This document shows positions 50,528 through 59,186 of a stretch of DNA of 64,000 bases, in pieces; positions within the stretch are counted from its first letter, which is position 1, and each line of letters begins with the position of its first letter. The DNA comes from Microbacteriaceae bacterium (GTDB taxonomy: Bacteria > Actinomycetota > Actinomycetes > Actinomycetales > Microbacteriaceae), in assembly GCA_009780695.1 (NCBI GenBank), contig WQZN01000002.1, forward strand, positions 310,001 through 374,000, read 5' to 3'. Position numbers and translations under genes: made by a program. The notes below the pieces were generated by a model. That model did no database searches. It was not told the origin of the DNA and saw nothing but the letters and a program-made list of their open reading frames with translations.

Positions 50528-51509
50528 GAAGTACGACATCCTGCCGGTCGGCATCACGCATGACGGCAGCTACGTGCTCGGGTCGAGCGACCCCGCCGAC
50601 TACTTCATGGGCGACGGGCGGATGCCCGAGGTGCACGACGACGGCAGCATCGTGCTCTGGCCCGGCGACGCCGACTCGCGCGAGCTGACCGTCGTCGACG
50701 CCGACGGGGCCGCCCGCACGATTGCGATCGACGTCGTCTTCCCGATCCTGCACGGCAAGTGGGGCGAGGACGGCACGGTGCAGGGCATGCTCGACCTCGT
50801 CGACCTGCCGTACGTCGGCTCGGGCGTGCTCGCGAGCTCCGTGGGCATGGACAAGCACTTCATGAAGACGGTCTTCCTGCAGGCCGGGCTGCCGGTCGCG
50901 CCATGGGCGACGGTGTCGCGGCGGCAGTGGGCGGAGGACCGTGCGTCCGTCGAGGCGGCGGCCGCGCAGCTCGGCTACCCCGTGTTCGTCAAGCCGGCGC
51001 GCGCGGGCTCGAGCGTCGGCGTGGGCAAGGCGGCGGATGCCGCAGAGCTCGCCGCCGTGGTCGAAGAGGCCCTGCAGGAGGACTCGCGCGCCCTCATCGA
51101 GCCCACGCTCGTCGGCCGCGAGATCGAGATCGCCGTGCTCGGCTCGCCGGCGGGCGCCCGCCCGCGCGCCTCGGTCGCCGGCGAGATCGTGCTGACCGGC
51201 CGCGAGTTCTACGACTTCGAGGGCAAGTACCTGGGCGGCGACGGCGTCGACCTGCGGTGCCCGGCGCAGATCGGCGACGAGCAGCTCGCCGAGATGCAGG
51301 ACCTCGCGATCCGGGCCTTCGAGTCGATCGGCGCCGAGGGGCTCTCACGCGTCGACTTCTTCCTGACGGCCGAGGGCTGGGTCATCAACGAGATCAACAC
51401 CATGCCGGGCTTCACACCGATCTCGATGTACCCGAAGTGCTGGGAGGCCTCGGGGCTGTCGTACCCCGAGCTCATCGACGAGCTCATCGCGCTCGCGCTC
51501 GAGGAATAG
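50424..51509 (+). CDS. ddl: D-alanine-D-alanine ligase
   Basis: A 361-aa ATP-grasp enzyme. The N-domain begins LALALLFGGRSSEHSVSVAT; then FPILHGKWGEDGTVQGMLDL and VDLPYVGSG; the ATP-grasp shows VFVKPARAGSSVGVGKA, EIEIAVLGSPAG, and the metal/substrate loop RVDFFLTAEGWVINEINTMP with GFTPISMYPK. It makes D-Ala-D-Ala for peptidoglycan. ATG 50424 follows GAAAGGAACACGG. It starts 104 nt inside gpsA, and the conserved GGRSSEH near its start shows that this start is real. Confidence 0.96.
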   Translation: MTRKLALALLFGGRSSEHSVSVATAGGVLSALDPEKYDILPVGITHDGSYVLGSSDPADYFMGDGRMPEVHDDGSIVLWPGDADSRELTVVDADGAARTIAIDVVFPILHGKWGEDGTVQGMLDLVDLPYVGSGVLASSVGMDKHFMKTVFLQAGLPVAPWATVSRRQWAEDRASVEAAAAQLGYPVFVKPARAGSSVGVGKAADAAELAAVVEEALQEDSRALIEPTLVGREIEIAVLGSPAGARPRASVAGEIVLTGREFYDFEGKYLGGDGVDLRCPAQIGDEQLAEMQDLAIRAFESIGAEGLSRVDFFLTAEGWVINEINTMPGFTPISMYPKCWEASGLSYPELIDELIALALEE

Positions 51510-51530
51510 GGGCCGTGCGGCACGCCGCCG

Positions 51531-52025
51531 CTACTGCGTGTCGCCCGCCGCGATGCACTTGAGCGCCGAACGCGGCACGCTCGCGACGGCCTGTGCGAGG
51601 TCGGGCAGCACGTTCGCGTCGCTCACGCCGCCCGCGCCGTGCTTGATCGTCACCTCGACGGCGGGGGTTCGCCCGAACGTGATGTAGGTCAGCACGGCGG
51701 CGTCGGGGTCGTTCATCAGCACCCAGTCGACGGAGTCCTGGCCGCTCGTCACCGTGACGCACGGCTTGGTCGTCGGGCCGAGCGGGGGCACGCCGCAGGC
51801 GAGCTGCACGGCGACCGGGTTGCCCCAGGCGCCGGTCGCCTGGGCGTTCGTGTAGTCGCGCTTCAGGCCCGCGACGGTGTCGGGCAGGGTGACGGTGACC
51901 GCGGCGCAGCGCGGGTCGTTCGCGTGCGGTGCGGGGCTCAGGGCGACGGTCGGGGTGCAGCCGGCGAGCACGGCGACGAGGGCGCCGGCACAGGCGGCGG
52001 CGAGGGCGACACGGAAGCGGGACAT
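51531..52025 (-). CDS. DUF3515-family lipoprotein
   Basis: 164 aa. The signal peptide RVALAAACAGALVAVLAGCT ends with lipid site C23. The outer domain opens ALSPAPHANDPRCAAVTVTL and has AWGNPVAVQLACGVPPLGPT and DSVDWVLMNDPDAAVLTYIT, typical of actinobacterial DUF3515 proteins, which often lie between ddl and thiL. Function unknown. It faces its neighbours on the opposite strand. TAGCGT (complement of 52036-52041) stands 10 nt before the ATG, giving a very short leader. Confidence 0.88.
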   Translation of the reverse strand: MSRFRVALAAACAGALVAVLAGCTPTVALSPAPHANDPRCAAVTVTLPDTVAGLKRDYTNAQATGAWGNPVAVQLACGVPPLGPTTKPCVTVTSGQDSVDWVLMNDPDAAVLTYITFGRTPAVEVTIKHGAGGVSDANVLPDLAQAVASVPRSALKCIAAGDTQ

Positions 52026-52035
52026 CTCGTGCGCA

Positions 52036-52045
52036 ACGCTAGCGT
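52036..52045. promoter_or_regulatory. Palindromic -10 box shared by divergent genes
   Basis: ACGCTAGCGT is a perfect palindrome containing TAGCGT on both strands. On the plus strand (52040-52045) it lies 7 nt before the thiL ATG; on the minus strand it lies 10 nt before the DUF3515 ATG. Polymerase could bind in only one direction at a time, so the two promoters should exclude each other. Confidence 0.6.
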
Positions 52046-52052
52046 GGAGCGT

Positions 52053-52997
52053 ATGGCGGAAGCTGAGCGGCAGACCCTGGCGGAGCTGGGCGAACTCGGG
52101 GTGCTCGCGCGCATCTTCCCGCGTCTGCCGAAGGCGGATGCCACGCTGCTCGGCCCCGGCGATGACGCCGCGGTGCTCGCCGCGCCCGACGGCCGCTACG
52201 TCGTCACGACGGACATGCTGATCCACGGCCCCGACTTCCGCTGGGAGTTCAGCGCGCCCGACGACCTCGGCTGGAAGGCCGCCGCCACCAACCTGTCGGA
52301 CGTCGCGGCGATGGGCGCGCGCCCGACGGCGCTCGTCGTCGCGATCGCGGCGCCGCAGAGCACCCCAGTGTCGGTCCTCGAGGGCGTCGCGGAGGGTCTG
52401 CGATCGGCGTGCGCCGAGCTCGCGCCCGGCTGCGGTGTCGTCGGGGGCGACCTGTCGACCTCCGACGTGTTCACCATCGCGGTCACCGCGTTCGGCGACC
52501 TCGAGGGGCGGCGGGCCGTGCGCCGCTCGGGCGCCCGACCGGGCGACGTGGTCGCGGTGGCGGGCGAGCTCGGCGTGGCCGCGCGCGGCCTGCGGCTGCT
52601 GTTCGAGCGCGGGCGCGAGGGCGGTCTGCGGGCGGATGCCCATGCCGTCGGCCGTCAGTTGCGACCGATGCCGCCGATCGGCCTCGGCACGGTCGCGGCC
52701 GACGCCGGTGCCACGGCGATGATGGACGTGAGCGACGGGCTCGTGCTCGACGCGCGGCGGCTGGCCCGGGCATCCGCGGTCGATCTCGAGTTCGACGGAT
52801 TGACCGACGACGAGGCGCACGGGGGAGAGGACCACGCGCTGCTCGCCGCCTTCCCTCCGGATGTCGCACTGCCCGACGGCTTCCGCCGCATCGGCCTCGT
52901 CGTGCCCGGCGCCGGCAGGGTGCTCGTGGGCGGGGCCCCCGTCGACGAGCTCGGCGGGTGGGACCCGTACGAGCAGTGGGACGGGCGCCTGAGCTGA
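52053..52997 (+). CDS. thiL: Thiamine-phosphate kinase
   Basis: 314 aa, PurM/ThiL fold. It has LGPGDDAAVLAAPDGRYVVT, TTDMLIHGPDFRWEFSAPDD, GWKAAATNLSDVAAMGARPT, GVVGGDLSTSDVFTIAVTAF, MMDVSDGLVLDARRLARAS and HGGEDHALLAAFPPD. These Asp-rich loops bind Mg-ATP; the enzyme makes thiamine diphosphate from thiamine monophosphate. The ATG 52053 follows TAGCGT by 7 nt (leaderless). No other thiamine gene is near; the position after ddl is common in actinobacteria as I recall. Confidence 0.95.
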   Translation: MAEAERQTLAELGELGVLARIFPRLPKADATLLGPGDDAAVLAAPDGRYVVTTDMLIHGPDFRWEFSAPDDLGWKAAATNLSDVAAMGARPTALVVAIAAPQSTPVSVLEGVAEGLRSACAELAPGCGVVGGDLSTSDVFTIAVTAFGDLEGRRAVRRSGARPGDVVAVAGELGVAARGLRLLFERGREGGLRADAHAVGRQLRPMPPIGLGTVAADAGATAMMDVSDGLVLDARRLARASAVDLEFDGLTDDEAHGGEDHALLAAFPPDVALPDGFRRIGLVVPGAGRVLVGGAPVDELGGWDPYEQWDGRLS

Positions 52998-53013
52998 CCG
53001 TTAGCATGTGGCC

Positions 53014-54771
53014 ATGACCGATCCGGGGGACCTGCAGAAGCAGGCGGAGGAACTTCAGAAGCAGGCAGAAGAGGCCATGAGGCGCGCGCAGGAGGCGGCT
53101 GCGGCAGCGCAGGCGGCGGCCGCCGCGGCGCAGGCGACGGAGCCGGCGGCGGCATCGGGGGATGCCGCGGCATCCGCCTCGCCCGAATCGGGCCCGCTCG
53201 GCGCTGCGGACATCGACAGGGTCAAGGCGGGCTACGCCTTCGCCGACACCAGCCTCGAGCTCGGCGCGCTGCTCAACGGCGAGCCCGTCGTCGACGCCCA
53301 GATCCGCATCCCGCTCGGCATGCTGAACCGTCACGGCCTCATCGCCGGCGCCACCGGCACAGGCAAGACCCGCACGCTGCAGGCGATCGTCGAGCAGCTC
53401 TCGGCGAACGGCGTGAGCGTGTTCGCCGCCGACATCAAGGGCGACCTCTCCGGTGTCCTCGTCGACGGCGAGGGCGGCGAGAAGCTCATCGCCCGCACGC
53501 AGGGCATCGGCCAGGACTGGGCGCCCGCGCACTTCCCGACCGAGGTGTTCTCGCTCGGCGGCAAGGGCAAGGGCGTTCCGATCCGCGCGACCGTGGCGGG
53601 CTTCGGCCCGCTGCTGCTCTCGCGCGTGCTCGGTCTCAACGAGGTGCAGGAATCCAGTCTCGGCCTCGTCTTCCACTACGCGGAGGAGAAGGGCCTCGCC
53701 CTGCTCGACCTCGCCGACCTGCGCGCTGTGCTGCAGTACCTGACGAGCCCGGACGGCAAGGCCGAGCTCACCGGCATCGGCGGCATCTCCGCGGCCACGG
53801 CCGGGGTCATCCTGCGCGAGCTGGTGTCCTTCGCGGCGACGGGCGCCGAGGCTTTCTTCGGCGAGCCCGAGATCGACCCGAGCGAGTTCCTGCGCATCGC
53901 CTCCGACGGCCGCGGCATGATCAGCCTGCTCGAGGTGCCCGGGGTGGCATCCCAGCCACAGCTCTACTCGACCTTCCTGATGTGGCTGCTCGCGGACCTG
54001 TACAACACGCTGCCCGAGGTGGGCGACGCGCCGAAGCCGAAGCTCGTGTTCTTCCTCGACGAGGCGCACCTGCTCTTCACCGATGCGAGCAAGGAATTCC
54101 TCACCCAGATCACGTAGACCGTGCGCCTGATCCGCTCGAAGGGCGTCGGCGTCTTCTTCATCACGCAGACCCCGAAGGACGTGCACGAGGACGTGCTCGC
54201 GCAGCTCGGCTCGCGCGTGCAGCACGCGCTGCGCGCCTTCACGCCCGACGACGCCAAGGCGCTGCGGGCGACCGTCTCGACGTATCCGAAGTCGGGCTAC
54301 GACCTGGAAGAGGTGCTGACGACGCTCGGCACAGGCGAGGCGATCGTCACGGTCATGAACGAGTCGGGCGCGCCCACGCCCGTCGCCTGGACCCGCATGC
54401 GCGCCCCGCAGTCGTCGATGACGACCGCGCCCGAGGCTGCGATCGACGCCGTTGTCGCGGCCTCACCGCTGCAGGCGAAGTACGGCACGCCGATCGACCG
54501 CGAGTCGGCCGGCGAGATCCTGACCGCGAAGCTGAACGCCGCCGCCGAGGCGGCGCAGGCGGCGGCAGACGCGAAGGCGAAGGCCAAGCAGGACGCTGAG
54601 GATTCCAAGCAGCACGCGGCGGAGCAGCGCCAGGCCGCTCAGCAGACCAAGGCCCGTCAGACCCAGGCCGAGCAGATCGGCAAGGTCGCGGTCAAGGTGC
54701 TCACCTCGCGCGAGACGCAGACCGTGCTGAAGGGCGTGCTCGACGGCATCTTCGGCACGCGCCGGCGCTAG
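53014..54771 (+). pseudogene. HerA-like / DUF853 ATPase gene interrupted by an in-frame TAG
   Basis: One frame from ATG 53014 to 54771 (585 codons) is broken only by TAG at 54115-54117. The N-terminus is a helical Glu/Ala-rich coiled-coil-like stretch (residues 1-50). Walker A is GLIAGATGTGKTRTLQ, then AADIKGDLSG; Walker B is LVFFLDEAHLLF. Just after EFLTQIT the stop stands where relatives read Gln (ITQTVRLIRSKG), so a CAG-to-TAG change is likely. Downstream, GVGVFFITQTPKDVHEDVLA, the Arg-containing VQHALRAFTPDDAKAL and a charged C-terminus continue intact. The 5' product (367 aa) would lack the second half of the ATPase. Recent mutation, sequencing error, or TAG readthrough are all possible. 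TAGCAT lies 6 nt before the ATG. Confidence 0.85.
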
Positions 54772-55340
54772 CCGTCGGCGCGCGTCGCGAACCAGACCGT
54801 CGTCTCGCCGTACTTCTTGGGCTTCTCGGGTGCGAGGCCCTCGGGCCAGACCGGCTCGGGGGACCGCGTCGAGCGCTCGACGACGACGAGCGCGTCCGGC
54901 GCGAGCAGGGGCACGAGCGCGGCGAGATCGGCCGCGACATCCTCATCGCCGAGCTCGTACGGCGGGTCGCTGAACACGAGGTCGAACGGGCCGGTCGCCG
55001 CCGTCAGGTAGGGGAGCACGGCCGATTGGCGGATGTCCGCCGCCGGGGCGTCCGCGCGCCCGAAGGCCTTCGCCACGACAGCCGCGTTCGCCTTCGCGAT
55101 GCGCGCCGCCACGGGGTTCTTCTCGACGAGCAGCACGGATGCCGCGCCGCGGCTCGCCGCCTCGAGCCCGAGCGCGCCGGAGCCGGCGTAGAGGTCGAGC
55201 ACTCGAGCACCCCGCACGGCGTCGCGCGCCTCGAGCGCCGAGAACAGCGCCTCGCGCACGCGGTCGCTCGTGGGCCGGGTGCCGCTCTTCGGCACGGTGA
55301 GAGTCACGCGCCCCGCGGCGCCCGCGATGATCCGGGTCAT
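54768..55340 (-). CDS. rsmD: 16S rRNA (guanine(966)-N(2))-methyltransferase
   Basis: 190 aa. It begins MTRIIAGAAGRVTLTVPKSG, with RPTSDRVREALFSALEA, the SAM motif VLDLYAGSGALGLEAASRGA and the catalytic VFSDPPYELGDED (DPPY). It methylates G966 of 16S rRNA in the small subunit. The start codon follows TAGCTT (complement of 55347-55352) by 6 nt, a leaderless form. Its stop overlaps the end of the HerA-like gene by 4 nt. It diverges from recG; the two genes are neighbours in many actinobacteria. Confidence 0.95.
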   Translation of the reverse strand: MTRIIAGAAGRVTLTVPKSGTRPTSDRVREALFSALEARDAVRGARVLDLYAGSGALGLEAASRGAASVLLVEKNPVAARIAKANAAVVAKAFGRADAPAADIRQSAVLPYLTAATGPFDLVFSDPPYELGDEDVAADLAALVPLLAPDALVVVERSTRSPEPVWPEGLAPEKPKKYGETTVWFATRADG

Positions 55341-55399
55341 GTCCCCAAGCTATCGCGTGCTCACCGGCGATGTCGTAGCTGTGTTCTAGACTCGCGACC

Positions 55400-57604
55400 A
55401 TGGTCGGCCTCGACAGCAAGCTCAGCACCGTGGTGGGCGGCCGTGCGGCGACGATGTTCCACAAGGCCTGGGGCATGGTCACGGTGGCAGATCTGCTCGC
55501 GCAGTACCCGCGGCGCTACGCGCACCGAGGCGAGCCGACCGCCCTCGACGAGCTGCCCGACGGCGAGGTCGCGACCGTCGTCGCCTCCGTCGTGAAGGTG
55601 ACGAGCCAGTCGTTCAAGACCCGCCGCGGCACGATCCAGACCGTCGTGATCAGCGACGGCAGGAGCGACATGTCGGCGACCTTCTTCAACCAGCCGTGGC
55701 GCGCCGAGCAGCTGCGCAAGGGCATGCGCGGCATGTTCTCGGGCAAGGTCACGCGCTTCAAGGGCGTCGCGCAGCTCACCCACCCCGAGATCCGCCTCTT
55801 CGACGAGGACGAGCCGATGCCCGACCCCGCGGTCGACGCCGAGCGCGCGAAGCAGTGGGCGATGCAGCCGTTGCCGGTCTACCCGGCCACCGCGTCCATT
55901 CCGAGCTGGAAGGTGTGGGACTCGGTCAGGCACGCCCTCGAGGTGATCGAGCCCGATGCGGTGCTCGACCCGCTGCCCGAGGCGGTGCGCGCCGAGCACG
56001 GTCTGCTCGGCTACGCCGAGGCTTTGCGGCTCGTCCACCTGCCGAACGACGACGGCGACTGGCGCCGCGCGCGCGAGACGCTGCGCTTCCACGAGGCCTT
56101 CGTGCTGCAGGCCGCCCTGCTGCAGCAGCGTGCCGTCAGCCGGGAATCGCACACTCTGCCCCGCCGCGCCCTGGCGGGCGGCTTCGCCGATCGCCTCGAC
56201 GACGCCCTGCCGTTCGAGCTCACCGCGGATCAGGGCCTCGTCGGCGCCGAGGTGGCCTTCGACCTCGCGCGCGACGTGCCGATGAACCGGCTCGTGCAGG
56301 GCGAGGTCGGCAGCGGCAAGACCCTCGTCGCGGTGCGCGCGATGGCGATCGTGGCCGACTCGGGCGGCCAGTCGGCCCTGCTCGCCCCGACCGAGGTGCT
56401 CGCCGCGCAGCACCTGCGCTCGATCGTCCGCGCGCTCGGCCCCGAGCTCACCGCCGAGCTCATGCCGACCCTGCTGACGGGCCAGCTGAGCGCCGCCGAG
56501 CGCAAGAAGGCGCTGCTGCGCATCGTGAGCGGCCAGGCGCGCATCGTCGTCGGCACCCATGCGCTGCTGTCCGACGCGGTCGAGTTCTTCGACCTGGGTC
56601 TCGTCGTCGTCGACGAGCAGCACCGCTTCGGGGTCGAGCAGCGCGAGACCCTGCGTGCGAAGGGCAAGACGCCGCCGCATCTGCTCGTGCTCACGGCGAC
56701 GCCGATTCCGCGCACCGTCGCGATGACCGTCTTCGGCGACCTCGACATCTCGACGATCCGTCAGCTGCCCGCCGGGCGCCAGGGCATCGAGAGCTTCGTC
56801 GTGCCCCTCGCCGAGAAGCCGAACTGGATCAACAACGTGTGGCGGCGCGCGCGGGAAGAGATCGACGCGGGCCGCCAGGTGTACGTCGTGTGCCCGGCGA
56901 TCAGCCCCCGTGAGATCGAGGAGGGCGACGAGCTGGAAGAGGGCGACGGCGAGCCGGGGCCCGATGAGCAGGGCCTCGCGCCGAAGCCGCCGCGCGCCAA
57001 CGTCGCCGAGGTCTTCGAGTCGCTGCAGCACAACGCGGTGCTCACGGGCGCGTCGATGGGGGTGCTGCACGGCCGCATGACCGCCGACGAGAAAGACGCC
57101 GTGATGGCGGCCTTCGGTGCCCGCGAGCTCGAGCTGCTGGTCGCCACGACCGTGATCGAGGTGGGTGTCGATGTGCCGAACGCCTCGACCATGATCGTGC
57201 TGGACGCCGACCGCTTCGGCGTCAGCCAGCTGCATCAGCTGCGCGGCCGGGTCGGGCGCGGCGGGGTTCCGGGCATCTGCCTCTTCGTCACCTACGCCGA
57301 AGAGAACAGCCTCGCGCGCGACCGCGTCGCCGCCGTCGCGAGCACCCTCGACGGCTTCGAGCTCGCGCAGATCGACCTCGAGCTGCGGCGTGAGGGCGAT
57401 GTGCTCGGCTCGCGGCAGTCGGGCGGCCGCTCCTCCCTGCGGCTGCTGCGGGTGGCGCTCGACGGCGACGTGATCGCCCAGGCGCGCGACGCCGCGGCAT
57501 CCGTCATCGAGGTCGACCCCACGCTGCGCCTGCACGCGCCGCTGCGCGACGCCCTCGCGCGCCGGCTCGACGAGACCGAACGGCAATTCCTGTCGAAGGG
57601 CTGA
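55400..57604 (+). CDS. recG: ATP-dependent DNA helicase RecG
   Basis: 734 aa. The N-terminal wedge/OB domain has HKAWGMVTVADLLAQYPRRY and FFNQPWRAEQLRKGMRGMFS. Motif I is NRLVQGEVGSGKTLVAVRAM (K307), then LLAPTEVLAAQHLRS, the DExx box VVVDEQHRFGVEQRETL, LTATPIPRTVAMTVFGDLD, VVVATTVIEVGVDVPNAS-like TTVIEVGVDVPNASTMIVLD and HQLRGRVGRGG. It remodels stalled replication forks and Holliday junctions. ATG 55400 follows TAGACT (55387-55392) by 7 nt, a leaderless start. An insertion of acidic residues (EEGDELEEGDGEPGPDEQG) lies before the second RecA domain. Confidence 0.96.
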   Translation: MVGLDSKLSTVVGGRAATMFHKAWGMVTVADLLAQYPRRYAHRGEPTALDELPDGEVATVVASVVKVTSQSFKTRRGTIQTVVISDGRSDMSATFFNQPWRAEQLRKGMRGMFSGKVTRFKGVAQLTHPEIRLFDEDEPMPDPAVDAERAKQWAMQPLPVYPATASIPSWKVWDSVRHALEVIEPDAVLDPLPEAVRAEHGLLGYAEALRLVHLPNDDGDWRRARETLRFHEAFVLQAALLQQRAVSRESHTLPRRALAGGFADRLDDALPFELTADQGLVGAEVAFDLARDVPMNRLVQGEVGSGKTLVAVRAMAIVADSGGQSALLAPTEVLAAQHLRSIVRALGPELTAELMPTLLTGQLSAAERKKALLRIVSGQARIVVGTHALLSDAVEFFDLGLVVVDEQHRFGVEQRETLRAKGKTPPHLLVLTATPIPRTVAMTVFGDLDISTIRQLPAGRQGIESFVVPLAEKPNWINNVWRRAREEIDAGRQVYVVCPAISPREIEEGDELEEGDGEPGPDEQGLAPKPPRANVAEVFESLQHNAVLTGASMGVLHGRMTADEKDAVMAAFGARELELLVATTVIEVGVDVPNASTMIVLDADRFGVSQLHQLRGRVGRGGVPGICLFVTYAEENSLARDRVAAVASTLDGFELAQIDLELRREGDVLGSRQSGGRSSLRLLRVALDGDVIAQARDAAASVIEVDPTLRLHAPLRDALARRLDETERQFLSKG

Positions 57605-57677
57605 GGGCCGCCATTTCCACCGATCTTCATGCTGAGGGACGCTCGGAAGTACGGCGGCACGATTAGTCTGAAGGCCT

Positions 57678-58163
57678 ATGAGCAGAGTCGCCGTGGTCCC
57701 CGGGTCGTTCGACCCCGTCACCCTCGGGCACCTTGATGTGATCGAGCGGGCGGCGCGCCTCTTCGACGAGGTCAGGGTCGTGGTGGTGCACAACCCCGAC
57801 AAGCCCGGCGGCCTGTTCGCGCCCGCGCAGCGTGTCGCGATCATCCAGCAGGCCGTGGCCGACGCAGGGCTTCCCGCATCCGTCGTCGTCGACGACTTCG
57901 GCGCGGGCCTGCTCGCCGACTACTGCACGCAGTTCGGCGCGACGGCGCTCGTCAAAGGCATCCGCTCGCACACCGATCTCGTGTACGAGACCCCCATGGC
58001 GATCGTCAACGAGCACCTCGCGGGCGTCGAGACGGTCTTCGTGCTGCCGAAGCCCGAGAATGCGCAGGTGTCGAGCACGCTCGTGCGCCAGGTGATCTCG
58101 CTCGGCGGCGACGTCGCGCCCTTCGTGCCCGCCGCCGTGCTCGAGGCGGTGCGGGCGCGATGA
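57678..58163 (+). CDS. coaD: Phosphopantetheine adenylyltransferase
   Basis: 161 aa. The nucleotidyltransferase motif [19 protein letters not shown] (GHxD/T type) is at the start, followed by [40 protein letters not shown] and [20 protein letters not shown] (ISSTxVR). It makes dephospho-CoA from 4'-phosphopantetheine and ATP. TAGTCT (57664-57669) lies 8 nt before ATG 57678, a leaderless or near-leaderless start. It overlaps the MoxR gene by 4 nt, so the genes 57678-62712 probably form one operon. Confidence 0.97.
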   Translation: MSRVAVVPGSFDPVTLGHLDVIERAARLFDEVRVVVVHNPDKPGGLFAPAQRVAIIQQAVADAGLPASVVVDDFGAGLLADYCTQFGATALVKGIRSHTDLVYETPMAIVNEHLAGVETVFVLPKPENAQVSSTLVRQVISLGGDVAPFVPAAVLEAVRAR

Positions 58164-59176
58164 CCACGCTCCCTCCGGCGGCGCGCGAAGCCGTGGTCGC
58201 GGCATCCGCACCCGCGATCGACAGCGTCGAGCTGCGCGACGCCGCCCACCGCGTCGTCGAGAGCGTCGAGCGCGTCATCGACGGCAAGCGCGCGCAGGTC
58301 GTGACGGCGCTGACGGTGCTGCTCGCCGAGGGGCATCTTCTGATCGAGGATGTCCCGGGCGTCGGCAAGACGATGCTCGCCCGTTCGCTCGCGCGGGCCA
58401 TCGACGGCACCGTGACCCGCATCCAGTTCACCCCCGACCTGCTGCCGAGCGATGTGACGGGCGTGAGCGTCTTCAACCAGTCGTCACGCGAGTTCGAGTT
58501 CAAGCCGGGCGCTGTGTTCGCGAACATCGTGATCGGCGACGAGATCAACCGCGCGAGTCCGAAGACGCAGTCGGCGCTGCTCGAGGCGATGGAGGAGCGC
58601 CAGGTCTCGGTCGACGGCCGCACCTACGGCCTCGCGAGCCCGTTCATCGTCGTCGCGACCCAGAACCCGGTCGAGATGGAGGGCACCTACGCGCTGCCCG
58701 AGGCGCAGCGGGACCGGTTCATGGCGCGCATCGCGATGGGGTACCCGGACGCCGCGAGCGAGGTCGAGATGCTCGGCGCCCGCGACCTCGAGAACCCCAT
58801 CGACGCGCTCGAACCCGTCGTCACGCTCGAGATGCTGCGCCGCATGATCGCCGGGGTCCGCGCCGTCTTCACCTCGCCGGCCGTCAAGGAGTACGCGGTG
58901 GCGATCGCGCGCGCGACGCGCGACGACCCCGACATCCGCCTCGGCGCCAGCCCGCGCGCCACGCTGCAGCTCGTGCGCGCGGCCAAGGCTCTCGCCGCGA
59001 TCGACGGCCGCGCCTTCGTGCTGCCCGACGACATCGACGCGCTCGCCGTCCCGGTGCTCGGCCATCGCCTGCTCGCGACGAGCCGTGCGCTCGGCAAGCA
59101 GCACGAGAGCTCGCGCCTCGTGGAAGAGATCGTGCAGCGCATCGTGGACAGCACCCGCGTTCCGACCGGCCGCTAG
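58160..59176 (+). CDS. MoxR-family AAA+ ATPase
   Basis: 338 aa. It has [20 protein letters not shown] (Walker A), [40 protein letters not shown] (Walker B) and the MoxR-type [19 protein letters not shown], then [20 protein letters not shown]. The C-terminal lid domain includes [20 protein letters not shown]. MoxR proteins act as chaperones for metal or protein complex assembly and are usually next to DUF58 and transglutaminase-like membrane proteins, as here. It starts in an ATGA overlap with coaD. Confidence 0.95.
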   Translation: MTTLPPAAREAVVAASAPAIDSVELRDAAHRVVESVERVIDGKRAQVVTALTVLLAEGHLLIEDVPGVGKTMLARSLARAIDGTVTRIQFTPDLLPSDVTGVSVFNQSSREFEFKPGAVFANIVIGDEINRASPKTQSALLEAMEERQVSVDGRTYGLASPFIVVATQNPVEMEGTYALPEAQRDRFMARIAMGYPDAASEVEMLGARDLENPIDALEPVVTLEMLRRMIAGVRAVFTSPAVKEYAVAIARATRDDPDIRLGASPRATLQLVRAAKALAAIDGRAFVLPDDIDALAVPVLGHRLLATSRALGKQHESSRLVEEIVQRIVDSTRVPTGR

Positions 59177-59186
59177 AGGCATCCCC

